The notes beneath the pieces were generated by a model. That model was not told the DNA's origin, made no database searches, and saw only the letters and a list, made by a program, of their open reading frames with translations. From Methanomassiliicoccales archaeon RumEn M1 (lineage in GTDB: Archaea > Thermoplasmatota > Thermoplasmata > Methanomassiliicoccales > Methanomassiliicoccaceae): 64,000 bases of DNA. The translations under genes and the position numbers were made by a program. This document shows positions 27,219 through 35,928 of the stretch, piece after piece (position 1 is the first letter of the stretch; every line of letters begins with the position of its first letter). The stretch lies in assembly GCA_001421185.1 (NCBI GenBank), contig LJKK01000134.1, forward strand, positions 1 to 64,000, given 5' to 3'.

Positions 27219-27695
27219 ATGAGAGCCTTCCGGAAAATAAGCAAGGACAAGAGCGCGGGGATCGAGGGACTGCCCCTTCAGCTGATGATCATGGTGGTCA
27301 TCGCGGGGGTCGGGACGGCCATCCTGATGGGATGGATGGGAAGCCTGAGCGCGCCCAACGGTATAGATGCGGTGTACTCGAACCCCACCGAGATAGTTCT
27401 GAACGACAACGACCACGATGGCGTGTTCACCAAGACCGGCATCAGCATCACCATCTCGGTGCTGGACAACAATGGCGATGCCGTCGACGGCGCCACCGTT
27501 GTGCTGGATGGAGCGAACATCAAGACCGCTAACGGCCGCCAGGTGCATGGCATGACGGATGCCAGCGGAAAGGTCACCTTTAGCGGATTGAGCGCCTCTC
27601 AGACCGGCAAGAGCGTTGGATTCATCACCGCCACGGTCACCAAGAGCGGCCTGGGGACCGACACCTCCCTGACCATCCCGGTGGTGTCCGAGTGA
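27219..27695 (+). CDS. archaeal type IV pilin-like protein with an Ig-like C-terminal domain
   Basis: A 158-residue protein. A basic N-terminus (RKISKDKSAG) precedes GLPLQLMIMVVIAGVG, a class III/prepilin-like signal: charged head, then an uninterrupted hydrophobic helix. The rest is a beta-rich domain (ITISVLDNNGDAVDGATV, TDASGKVTFSGLS) of the Ig-like/carboxypeptidase-regulatory type used as adhesins or repeats. It is probably an extracellular pilin or pseudopilin. GGAG 5 bp before ATG 27219 decides the start. Its stop overlaps the next gene's GTG, and three genes form one operon. Confidence 0.75.
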   Translation: MRAFRKISKDKSAGIEGLPLQLMIMVVIAGVGTAILMGWMGSLSAPNGIDAVYSNPTEIVLNDNDHDGVFTKTGISITISVLDNNGDAVDGATVVLDGANIKTANGRQVHGMTDASGKVTFSGLSASQTGKSVGFITATVTKSGLGTDTSLTIPVVSE

Positions 27696-28147
27696 ACCTG
27701 AAGGGGTGGGACCAGCGGGGCCTTGAAGGTCTTCCGCTCAAGCTGCTGCTGGTCGCGCTCCTGATATCCCTTTCCCTCCCGGTGGTGGCCTCCGCCATGG
27801 CTGACTACCGGAGCAGCATCGAGGAGGCGGCGCTGGGAGCGGAGGTCTCCCGGCTAGCATCCTCGATATCGGAGGTCCATGCCGCCGGGGAGGGCAATGT
27901 CCGTTTCATCACGGTCGAGGTGCCGTCGGGCCTCTCTATCGAGGTCGGCGGCGAGGGCATCGACGCCATGTCGGTCCGGGGCGTCATGGCCGACCGTGTC
28001 GTCCGGACGACCTATCTCGATGATCCGCCGGTAAGGGTGATTACCACCAACGGTGAAGCGATGATCATCGGCGGGAGCGCAACCATTCGGCTGGAGAGCA
28101 TCCGCCACGACGATCGCCTGGTGGTCCTGGCGGAGGCACCATCATGA
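27692..28147 (+). CDS. pilin-like membrane-anchored protein
   Basis: 151 residues from a GTG that overlaps the previous stop (GTGA). The N-terminus RGLEGLPLKLLLVALLISLSL parallels the preceding protein's LEGLPLQ signal, so the same peptidase or assembly system probably handles both. The exported part is a mix of helix and beta with acidic bias. No catalytic motif was seen. Position and signal suggest a minor pilin in the same assembly. Confidence 0.65.
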   Translation: MNLKGWDQRGLEGLPLKLLLVALLISLSLPVVASAMADYRSSIEEAALGAEVSRLASSISEVHAAGEGNVRFITVEVPSGLSIEVGGEGIDAMSVRGVMADRVVRTTYLDDPPVRVITTNGEAMIIGGSATIRLESIRHDDRLVVLAEAPS

Positions 28148-28617
28148 TGGAGTTCTTTCTGTCCAAACTCTGGATGATCATCGCCGGACTGGCTGTCATG
28201 GGGGCCATCCTGGCGTCCTTTGGCGCGCTGGACGATCGCACGGTCGAGGAGGGGCTCATGGCCGAGATGGCCTCCACGTCGAACATCCTTGAGGAGATGA
28301 ACGGCTGCCCCGTTGGCACGATGGTCCGCATCGTTCCCGACCTGCCGTCCGAAGCGGTCCTGAGGATAGGCAACGGGTCGTTATGGCTCGTCCGGGGCGG
28401 TCCTGACATCATGGTCGAGATCCATTCGGAGGTGGTGGCGATGGAGGGCGGCCTCGTCGTTCCCTATGTCGAGGCGGCTCCGGGCGGCGCTTTCATTGCC
28501 TCCCGGGCGGAGCAGAACGGAACGCTGGTGACCGTCGTTCAGCTGGAGAAGACCGAGCTGAGCTCCTTGACGGCCTCCACGAACCTGCGCGCCTCCTCCT
28601 CGGTGTTGTACAGGTAG
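28144..28617 (+). CDS. membrane-anchored protein of the pilin-like operon
   Basis: 157 residues with one N-terminal anchor (about residues 9-25, MIIAGLAVMGAILASFG) and an exported region without recognised domains. It overlaps the upstream gene by 4 bp (ATGA), so it is the third gene of the operon. It lacks the GLPL signal of the first two. Its last 79 bp overlap the end of the convergent cysteine desulfurase gene, which is long for such compact DNA; a shifted true stop near 28558 is possible. Confidence 0.6.
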   Translation: MMEFFLSKLWMIIAGLAVMGAILASFGALDDRTVEEGLMAEMASTSNILEEMNGCPVGTMVRIVPDLPSEAVLRIGNGSLWLVRGGPDIMVEIHSEVVAMEGGLVVPYVEAAPGGAFIASRAEQNGTLVTVVQLEKTELSSLTASTNLRASSSVLYR

Positions 28618-29747
28618 AAGGATGCCCGGGCGCAGCCATCGATGCCGCGGGATACGAAATAGGGATGCACGCAATGCATGCCTGAGCGGATGAGCACCTT
28701 GGCCATCTCATCGATGATCATGGCGATGTCGTGGGACGACATCCCTTGGAGGTTGAAGGAGAAGATCCCGCTCCGCAGCGATGGATCGGATGGGGGAAGG
28801 ATCGAAATGCCTGGCAGGTCCCTCAGCCCCCTGGTGACCACGTCGTTCAAGCGTCTCTCGTGTTCCTGTATCTCGTCCATTCCCACCGCTGTCAGGTAGT
28901 CGACCGCCGCTCCCGTCCCGATGATGCCCGAGTAGTTCATCAGGCCCGACTCGAACCGCTCCGGCGGAGGGAGGAACTCCACCTTGTCATAGGTCGTGAG
29001 GCCGACCCCCCCTCCCCCGCCGATCAGCGGCTCCATCCTCTCAAGTATGTCCATCTTGGCATATAGGACGCCCATCCCGGAAGGGCCGAGCATCTTGTGA
29101 GCGGAGAAGGCGAACATGTCGACGTCCAGCTCCTTCACGTCGATCCTCTGGTGCGGCGTCGATTGTGCCCCATCAAGGCACACCAGGGCCCCCCGGTCGT
29201 GGGCCTCTCTGATGATCTCCATGGCCGGGATCGTGGTCCCCGTGACATTGTTGGTATGGACCATGGAGACCAGGGCCACGCCGTCCAAGGCCTCGCGGAA
29301 GCGGTTCATGTCGAACATCCCCGAGGGAGGCGTGGTGACGATGCGGTGCCTTATGTCCTGATACTTGGCCACCTGGACCCAGGGGACGTGGTTGCTGTTA
29401 TGCTCCATATCGGTCGTCAGGACATGGTCCCCATCCTTGAGCAGGCGCCCTTTGGCCACCATGTTGAGCGACTCGGTGCACCCGCGAGTGAAGATGATGC
29501 AGTTCGGATCATCGCATCCGATGAACCGGGCGACCTTCTCCCTTGCCTCATCCAGCTTGATGGACACGCGGGTGGCCAGGCGGTGCACGGAGCGGCCGCC
29601 GCAGGCAGGGAACATCTCATAGTACTCGTTCATGGCCTTCATGACCTGGCGTGGGCGGAAGGTCTGACAGGCATTGTCGAAGTAGATGAGGTCCCGTTCC
29701 TCGGACGAGAAGATGGGAAAATCGCCTCTTATAGATTTTACGTCCAT
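28539..29747 (-). CDS. sufS: SufS-type cysteine desulfurase
   Basis: A ~402-residue PLP enzyme of the class V aminotransferase fold that takes sulfur from cysteine to give alanine and a persulfide. PLP lysine in FAFSAHKMLGPSG near residue 216; substrate-site Cys in RSGMHCVHPY near residue 355, embedded in the short SufS/CsdA-type loop; closing RASFYLYNT. An upstream in-frame ATG at 29768 gives a slightly longer form. It is divergent from a second desulfurase (29909) of the IscS/NifS type, with a shared 140-bp promoter region. Confidence 0.9.
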   Translation of the reverse strand: MDVKSIRGDFPIFSSEERDLIYFDNACQTFRPRQVMKAMNEYYEMFPACGGRSVHRLATRVSIKLDEAREKVARFIGCDDPNCIIFTRGCTESLNMVAKGRLLKDGDHVLTTDMEHNSNHVPWVQVAKYQDIRHRIVTTPPSGMFDMNRFREALDGVALVSMVHTNNVTGTTIPAMEIIREAHDRGALVCLDGAQSTPHQRIDVKELDVDMFAFSAHKMLGPSGMGVLYAKMDILERMEPLIGGGGGVGLTTYDKVEFLPPPERFESGLMNYSGIIGTGAAVDYLTAVGMDEIQEHERRLNDVVTRGLRDLPGISILPPSDPSLRSGIFSFNLQGMSSHDIAMIIDEMAKVLIRSGMHCVHPYFVSRGIDGCARASFYLYNTEEEARRFVEAVKELSSVFSS

Positions 29748-29908
29748 CGTAACGCACGGCATTTTCATTGCCAGTATTTCTTTTTGGCAGGGAACAGGAT
29801 AATATACGATGGAAGACCATCATTTTGGGACGGGCCATTGACGGAAAAAGTTCACAATCGTAAAGTAGAATATCCCGTCGGGCCTATACCTCGTACAGGA
29901 GACGTTAG

Positions 29909-31099
29909 ATGGATCGCGTTTATTTCGACAACAGCGCCACCACCAGGGTCGACGACCGGGTGCTGGATGCGATGCGCCCGTATTTTCTGGAGAAGTACGG
30001 CAATGCGTCATCCCTGCATACGTTCGGACATGAGGCCTACGATGCTATGGAGGCGGCCAGGGAGCAGGTGGCGGCAGCGCTGAACGCCGCTCCCAGGGAC
30101 GTCATCTTCACATCTGGAGGCACCGAATCGGATAACCTGGCGCTACAGGGAGCGGCCTTTGCCAGCGCTTCCAAGGGGCGGCACATCGTCACGTCTTCGG
30201 TGGAGCATCACGCCGTCCTCCACACCTGTCAGTTCCTCGAGTCACAAGGCTTCAAGGTGACGTACCTCCCGGTCGATAGCGAGGGCTTCGTATCGGAGGA
30301 GGACCTCAAGAACTCCATCACTCCCGAGACCACGCTGGTGTCCATCATGATGGCCAACAACGAGATCGGGACCATTCAGCGGATCAAGGACCTGGCAGAG
30401 ATCGCCAAGGACAAGGGGGCGCTTTTCATGACCGATGCCGTACAGGCCCTGATCAAGGTGCCGGTCGACGTCAACGAGCTGAACGTCGATCTGCTGACGC
30501 TCTCGGCCCATAAGTTCCACGGCCCCAAGGGAGTAGGCGCGCTATACGTCCGAAGAGGTGTGAAGCTCCGACCCCTTATGTATGGTGGCGGGCACGAGCG
30601 CGGCCTTCGGTCTTCGACGGAGAACATCCCCGGTATAGTCGGCATGGGCAAGGCGGCCGAGCTGGGGATGGCGGAGATGGAGGAGAGCGTGGAGCGCATG
30701 AGGAGGATACGCGACCGCCTCATCGAAGGCACCTTGGATGCGGTGCCCAGATGCTATCTGAACGGTCCTCGGGACGAAGGGCGGTTGTGCAACAACGCCC
30801 ACTTCCGCTTCGATTTCATCGAGGGAGAGGGCATGGTGCTCTTCCTCGACATGCAAGGGATCGCCGCATCGACCGGATCGGCATGCTCCACCAAGAGCCT
30901 GGAGCCGTCGCACGTGCTTCGCTCGCTGGGGCTGCCGCACGAGAAGTGCCATGGGTCCCTGCGCCTGAGCTTGAGCAAGTTCAACACCATGGAAGAGGCC
31001 GATTATTTCATTGAGACGATACCTCCGATAATCGAGAGGCTGAGAATGATGTCCCCGTTGGGAGAAGGAGTGTCATACGATGTGCCCACAGTACAGTAA
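29909..31099 (+). CDS. iscS: IscS/NifS-type cysteine desulfurase
   Basis: A 396-residue PLP enzyme. YFDNSATTRVDDRVLDAM starts the protein, PLP lysine in LSAHKFHGPKGVGALY near residue 205, and the catalytic Cys in GSACSTKSLEPSHVL near residue 327 on the long flexible loop that hands sulfur to the scaffold. It supplies sulfur for Fe-S clusters. The scaffold gene iscU begins inside its 3' end (20-bp overlap), so the two are one operon and very likely one complex. GGAG lies about 10 bp before the ATG. Confidence 0.95.
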   Translation: MDRVYFDNSATTRVDDRVLDAMRPYFLEKYGNASSLHTFGHEAYDAMEAAREQVAAALNAAPRDVIFTSGGTESDNLALQGAAFASASKGRHIVTSSVEHHAVLHTCQFLESQGFKVTYLPVDSEGFVSEEDLKNSITPETTLVSIMMANNEIGTIQRIKDLAEIAKDKGALFMTDAVQALIKVPVDVNELNVDLLTLSAHKFHGPKGVGALYVRRGVKLRPLMYGGGHERGLRSSTENIPGIVGMGKAAELGMAEMEESVERMRRIRDRLIEGTLDAVPRCYLNGPRDEGRLCNNAHFRFDFIEGEGMVLFLDMQGIAASTGSACSTKSLEPSHVLRSLGLPHEKCHGSLRLSLSKFNTMEEADYFIETIPPIIERLRMMSPLGEGVSYDVPTVQ

Positions 31100-32695
31100 G
31101 CAAGTGATGGACCATTTCACCAACCCCCGCAACGTGGGGGAGATGCCGGACGCCGACGGGATAGGCCAGGTAGGAAACCCTACCTGCCTCGTAGGCGGAA
31201 GCATGGTGCAGCTCAACAATCACTATCAGGCGATCGAAGACGTCCAAGACAACGAGAGAGTGCTGACCCATGAGGGGGTGTTCTCTCACATTGTCGGCCG
31301 GTCCGTCCGAAAGTACGAGGGGCCGATCATCACCCTCAAGAACCGCCTGGGCTCTAATACATTGACTCCCGACCACCTGGTCTACGCGATCAAGCGCCCC
31401 CAGGCCCAGAAGTATCTTCATACCAAGAACGTGAAGCCGCTAAGGCCCGATTGGTACCACGTCGAAGAGCTAGAGCAGGGGGACATCGCCCTGTATCCGG
31501 TCATAAAAGAGGTAAGGGAGCAGGACAGCGTGGAGCTAAACATCGAAAAGAAGAAGTTCGATCACCGCAGCTTCGATCTGCCGGAGAGGGTGCCGCTCAA
31601 TGCCGACTTCCTACGCCTTGCCGGCTTCTATCTGTCAGAGGGGAACGCAGTCACGAAGGTCACCAAGGCACACATTTGTTTCTCATTCCATCTCAACGAG
31701 GAGGAATACCAGAACGATGTCGTCCGAATCGTCAAGGACCTGTTCGGACTGGAAGCATCCATCAAGCCCAGGGAAAGCACGAACTGCGCCGTCGTTATCG
31801 TCAACAGCGCAAACCTGGCCCGGTTCTTCGAGGCCACCTTCGGGACGGGGGCCGCGGAAAAGCACATCCCGGATTTCATCATGTTCCTGCCGCCCGAGAA
31901 GCAGGTCCACCTGCTGAAGGCCTTATGGCAAGGGGACGGTTGCGTCAACATCGAGAGAAAGGGAGCTCGCGCGAGCTACGCAACGATATCGATGCAGCTC
32001 GCCGGGCAGGTCAAGAACCTCCTTCTGAGGCAGGGGATAGTGCCGTCCGTGTACCAGGAGGCGGGCTCGCTGGTGAACGATACTATGCACCGGGAGTCCT
32101 ACCGCATCCACGTGGGCGACGTCCGATCGCTAGGGAAGCTATGCACGATACTGGGGATCGACTGCTCGCTCGAACCTGTGCATGAGGTTTCCTGGATCGC
32201 CGATGGATTCCTGCACACGCCGATAACGGGCGTAGCTCTCAACCCTTCGCCGGCGAGGTCTATAATTTCGAGGTCGCCGAGCAGCACTCCTACGCTACCG
32301 ACTCGTTCATGCTGCATAACTGTGGAGACCTCATGTGGATCTACATAAAGGTCGAGAATGACGTCATGACCGATGTCAAGTTCAAGACCTTCGGCTGCGG
32401 GGCGGCCATCGCCACCAGCAGCATGACCACCGAACTGGCCAAGGGAAAGACGCTGGAAGAGGGGCTGAAGATCACCCGCAAGGACGTGGCCGAGAACCTG
32501 GGCGGGTTGCCGCCGCAGAAGATGCACTGCTCCAACCTGGCGGCCGATGCGCTGCACGAGGCCATCCATGATTATCTGAGAAAGCAGGGCCGGGAGCCGC
32601 CATTGCCGCCCGATGCCAAGCGGCCTCACGAGGACCACGCCTGCGAGGTGGACGAGCAGTCGCCCATCCATGTCGAGGAGAAGGCGCCCGAGTAA
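31080..32695 (+). CDS. iscU: IscU/NifU Fe-S scaffold, interrupted by an intein (one apparent frameshift)
   Basis: After intein removal this is a 159-residue scaffold: N-part MCPQYSKQVMDHFTNPRNVG...VGNPT (35 residues) and C-part CGDLMWIYIKVEND... (124 residues). The three cluster ligands are present: Cys of NPT-CGD, Cys of FGCGAAIATSS and Cys of KMHCSNLA. The first ligand is the residue right after the intein, so no cluster can form on this site before splicing. A 30-residue C-terminal tail carries extra His, Cys and acidic residues. One base is missing near 32245 inside the intein. It overlaps iscS by 20 bp. Confidence 0.9.
31185..32320 (+). mobile_element. intein with LAGLIDADG homing endonuclease inside iscU
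   Basis: Starts with Cys1 (CLVGGSMV, 31185) and ends with His-Asn before Cys+1 (SFMLHN then C at 32321), a class 1 intein of 379 residues once a missing base is restored. Blocks in order: A (CLVGGSMVQ), B with TxxH (LTPDHLVYA), two dodecapeptide motifs LRLAGFYLSEG (31611-31643) and LLKALWQGDG (31911-31940) of a DOD endonuclease, then F/G (GEVYNFEVAEQHSYATDSF). All catalytic residues look intact. The break lies in a CCC at 32243-32245; CCCC would restore NPFAGEVYNF. The endonuclease would copy the intein into empty iscU alleles. Confidence 0.93.
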
Positions 32696-32770
32696 ACCCC
32701 TTGCCGCCGCCCTTGGCGGCGTCGGGCCATTCCCTAACGCTTATCATCCAGTTTGGCAATCGGCCATCCG

Positions 32771-33679
32771 ATGACCTCCCTCCAGGTGTCCCTAGCGGGA
32801 TTGGACCTTCGCAACCCGACCATGCTGGCCTCGGGCATTATGGATGAGACCGGCGCCTCGATGCGCCGCATGGCCGAGGCGGGGGCGGGCGCGGTGGTCA
32901 CCAAGTCGATCGGGCGCGAGCCCCGGGATGGCTACCCTAACCCCACGCTGGTCGAGCTGGATGATGGCTATATCAACGCCATGGGATTGCCCGGCCCGGG
33001 CATCGACGCCTTCGAGGAGGAGATGATCGAGGCGGTCAAGGGGCCGGCACCGGTGATCGGCAGCCTTTTCGCCGCCTCCCCGGAGGACTTCGCCTTCCTG
33101 GCCCAGAGGATGCAGCGATTTGGAGCGTCGGCCGTCGAGCTCAACCTGTCGTGCCCGCACGCCAAGGGTTACGGCATGGAGATAGGGGTCGACCCCGATG
33201 CGGTCCAGGCGATCGTGCGTGAGGTCAAGAATGCGGTCGACATCCCGGTGCTGGCCAAGCTCACTCCCAACACCCACCTTCTGGCCGACGTCGGCAGAGC
33301 GGTGGAGCGGGGCGGCGGAGACGCCATCGTGGCCGTGAACACGGTCAAGGCCATGGCCATCTCGGTGGATGCCAGAAGACCGGTGCTGTACAACCGCACC
33401 GGCGGCCTGTCCGGCCCGGCCATCAAGGGGGTCGGCCTCCGGTGCGTGTACGAGCTGTACGGCGCGGTTAACATCCCGATCGTGGGCGTGGGGGGCATCG
33501 AGAACGCCACCGATGCGCTCGAGTACATGATGGCCGGCGCGACGGCGGTGCAGATCGGCAGCGCCGTGGGAAGGATAGGCATCGGCGTCTTTGGCCATGT
33601 GACCAGAGGTCTGACCAAGTATCTGGAGGCGAACGGAATGAGAAGCATCGGCGAAGTGGTGGGGTTGGCACATGAATGA
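32771..33679 (+). CDS. pyrD: dihydroorotate dehydrogenase, catalytic subunit (class 1B type)
   Basis: A 302-residue FMN barrel enzyme oxidising dihydroorotate to orotate in pyrimidine synthesis. NLSCPHAKGYG near residue 126 holds the catalytic Cys base of class 1 enzymes; VKLTPN-like LAKLTPN, NTVKAMAI and IVGVGGIENATDALEYMMAGA are the FMN/substrate segments. The gene for the electron-transfer subunit PyrK overlaps its end by 8 bp, which marks it as class 1B (NAD-linked heterotetramer). ATG 32771 is preferred to an upstream in-frame TTG at 32753, though no strong ribosome site was seen for either. Confidence 0.95.
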   Translation: MTSLQVSLAGLDLRNPTMLASGIMDETGASMRRMAEAGAGAVVTKSIGREPRDGYPNPTLVELDDGYINAMGLPGPGIDAFEEEMIEAVKGPAPVIGSLFAASPEDFAFLAQRMQRFGASAVELNLSCPHAKGYGMEIGVDPDAVQAIVREVKNAVDIPVLAKLTPNTHLLADVGRAVERGGGDAIVAVNTVKAMAISVDARRPVLYNRTGGLSGPAIKGVGLRCVYELYGAVNIPIVGVGGIENATDALEYMMAGATAVQIGSAVGRIGIGVFGHVTRGLTKYLEANGMRSIGEVVGLAHE

Positions 33680-34439
33680 TCTCGTTCGCGTCGAGGAAGT
33701 GGTGGAGCAGGGTCGAGGGATCACCACCCTGCGGTTCCGCTTTCCGGGCGGAGCGCCGGGGCAGTTCGTCATGGTATGGGTCCCGGGAGTGGACGAGGTG
33801 CCGATGTCATTGTCATATCAGGGCGAGATGGCCGGCATCACCGTCAAGAACGTGGGCGAGGCCACCGCCGCCCTGTCCTCCCTGAGGGAGGGCGACCTCA
33901 TCGGCGTCCGCGGTCCGTACGGAAAGGGCTGGATGGTGCCGAAGGGAAGGATCCTATGCGTCGGCGGGGGAGTGGGCATGGCCCCCCTCATGTCGGCGCT
34001 CGACGCCGTCGACGACCCGTCGACGGTGGACGTGGTCATCGGGGCCCGGGACGCGGGCGAGATAATCTTCTACGAGAGGGCGAAGGAGCGCTCGAACGAT
34101 GTCCGCATATCGACCGATGACGGCAGCCGCGGCTTCAAGGGAACGGCCGTGGCGCTGGCGGCCGCCATGATGGCCGAGAAGAAGTACGACATGGTGCTGG
34201 GCTGCGGCCCGGAGATCATGCTGCGCTACCTGCTGGTCGCATGCAAGGAGGCCGGGGTTCGATGTCAGGTATCGCTCGAACGCCTGATGAAGTGCGGCGC
34301 CGGCCTATGCGGCTCGTGCGTGGTGGACGGCCTCCGCGTGTGCGTCGAGGGCCCGGTGTTCTTCGATAAGCAGGTCGAGGGCATGTCCGAGTTCGGCCGA
34401 TGCAAGCGCACCGCGTCGGGAAGCAAGACCAAGGTCTAG
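33672..34439 (+). CDS. pyrK: dihydroorotate dehydrogenase electron-transfer subunit
   Basis: A 255-residue ferredoxin-reductase-like protein. PMSLSYQGEMAGITVKNVGEAT binds FAD, ILCVGGGVGMAPLMSAL near residue 95 binds NAD, and CGAGLCGSC...VCVEGPVF near residue 213 provides the four Cys of the [2Fe-2S] cluster. It passes electrons from PyrD's FMN to NAD. It is translationally coupled to pyrD. The next gene, aksA, converges and its stop overlaps by 4 bp. Confidence 0.95.
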   Translation: MNDLVRVEEVVEQGRGITTLRFRFPGGAPGQFVMVWVPGVDEVPMSLSYQGEMAGITVKNVGEATAALSSLREGDLIGVRGPYGKGWMVPKGRILCVGGGVGMAPLMSALDAVDDPSTVDVVIGARDAGEIIFYERAKERSNDVRISTDDGSRGFKGTAVALAAAMMAEKKYDMVLGCGPEIMLRYLLVACKEAGVRCQVSLERLMKCGAGLCGSCVVDGLRVCVEGPVFFDKQVEGMSEFGRCKRTASGSKTKV

Positions 34440-35596
34440 GCGCCCATGACATCGCGGACGATCTGGGCGAACTGCGAGTCGTCCACCCGTCCGATGCGCT
34501 CCCCCAGTTCCTTGACGCGGCGGCATATCTCGGCCGCCTGCTCCTCGGTGGCGTCGATGCCCATGTCCACCAGGCGCTTCTTCACGTAGTTCACGCCGGT
34601 CTTCTTGCCCATGATGATATGCCTCTCGTTGCCGACCGCCTCGGGCGGGAGCGACTCGTAGGTCATGGGGCAGTTGAGCATGGCCGCCACGTGTATGCCG
34701 GACTCGTGGGCGAAAACGTTGGTGCCGACCAGCGGCTGGTTCCTCGGCTTGTGGAGCCCTGAGAACTGGCATACCGTATCGGACAGCGCCTTCATCCTGG
34801 TGCAGTCGATGCCGATGTCGCTCCCGTAGAGGTACTTCATGCCCACGGCGAACTGTTCCAGCGGCACGTTGCCGGCCCTCTCGCCGATACCGTTCACCGT
34901 CGTGGTCACTGCCGTGGCTCCCGCTTTCACTCCTGCGAAAGCGTTGGCCAGCGCGAGGCCGTAGTCGTTGTGGAGGTGAAGTGCCACCGGGACCTTGACC
35001 TCCTGCCGGGCCCTGGAGACGAGCATGGAGATGGCCTCCGGGGTGGCGCAGCCCAGCGTGTCGGTGACGCCTACTCGGACCGCGCCCCCTTCTTCGGCGG
35101 TACGGTATACGCGCATCAGGAAGTCCAGGTCGGTCCTGGTGGTGTCCTCGGCGCTCACCGCCGCCCTCACCCCCCTGGCGCGGCAGTGGTCCAGCGACTC
35201 GGTCACCATGGACAGCACGTCCTCCTGCGTCTTCTTCATCTTGTAGCGCAGATGGATCTCGGACGTGCCGACGAACAGCAGCACCAGATCGACCCCGGCG
35301 TCCACCGCGGCGTCGATGTCGCCCTGGGTCACGCGGGACAGGCCCAGGATTTCGGCCTTGAGACCGAGGTCGGCGATCGCCCTGATGGTGCGGACCTCGT
35401 TCTCCGACACCGCCGGGAACCCCGCCTCGATCTGATGGACGCCCGCGTCGTCCAGCATCCGAGCGATCGTCACCTTCTGTTCGGTCGTGAACGCCACGCC
35501 GGGCGTTTGTTCGCCGTCGCGCAGGGTGGAGTCGTAGACGATGACATCGTTCAGCCCAAGGCGGGGATTGTATGGACTCAGGGCGATCCGTTCCAT
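34436..35596 (-). CDS. aksA: homocitrate synthase/isopropylmalate synthase family, AksA-like
   Basis: A 386-residue acyl-CoA condensing enzyme: the metal and substrate site DSTLRDGEQTPGVAF near residue 23, LHLHNDYGLALANA near residue 205 and GIGERAGNVPLEQFA near residue 240. It ends soon after the barrel and lacks the ~120-residue regulatory domain of leucine-feedback isopropylmalate synthases. This length fits AksA, which makes homocitrate and longer homologues for coenzyme B, or NifV. I favour AksA because the window looks like a methanogen; citramalate synthase remains possible. Confidence 0.82.
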   Translation of the reverse strand: MERIALSPYNPRLGLNDVIVYDSTLRDGEQTPGVAFTTEQKVTIARMLDDAGVHQIEAGFPAVSENEVRTIRAIADLGLKAEILGLSRVTQGDIDAAVDAGVDLVLLFVGTSEIHLRYKMKKTQEDVLSMVTESLDHCRARGVRAAVSAEDTTRTDLDFLMRVYRTAEEGGAVRVGVTDTLGCATPEAISMLVSRARQEVKVPVALHLHNDYGLALANAFAGVKAGATAVTTTVNGIGERAGNVPLEQFAVGMKYLYGSDIGIDCTRMKALSDTVCQFSGLHKPRNQPLVGTNVFAHESGIHVAAMLNCPMTYESLPPEAVGNERHIIMGKKTGVNYVKKRLVDMGIDATEEQAAEICRRVKELGERIGRVDDSQFAQIVRDVMGA

Positions 35597-35736
35597 GCTT
35601 CGATGAACGAGGCGCTGCTAATAACCATTTCGTAGGGCCGCCGAAACGGAGCGGAACGATTCAAGGAGGTCAGGTTGATTAATGATGAGGCCATTGCCCG
35701 ACCGTTCCCTGCCATGGCAGGGGAAGAGGTCTGATC

Positions 35737-35928
35737 ATGGTCCAGGAGAAAAAGAGATGGTGGGAGCGTTATGAGCTGGAGATCCAAGTCGTCGTTCTGG
35801 CCATCAGCGTCCTGTTGTTCGTCCTGGGCGTGCTGCTTCCAAACGCCATCCTGGCCGGGGCCGGCTTCCTGGGCGGGGTGTTCTCTCTGACGTATATCGC
35901 CTACGCCTACGTCCGGCGCCTCCGCTGA
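35737..35928 (+). CDS. small membrane protein, 63 aa
   Basis: A short protein with a basic/acidic N-terminus (MVQEKKRWWERYELEIQ) and two hydrophobic segments forming a hairpin (about residues 17-34 and 38-56) ending in Arg-Arg. No known family recognised. Composition is convincing for a real membrane protein and GC matches. Its 3' end overlaps the convergent gene's end by 22 bp. Confidence 0.6.
   Translation: MVQEKKRWWERYELEIQVVVLAISVLLFVLGVLLPNAILAGAGFLGGVFSLTYIAYAYVRRLR

Noticed and set aside
26435..27250. 271-codon minus-strand frame over thpR
   Set aside because: Antisense shadow of thpR; no domain, and the plus strand carries both HxT motifs.
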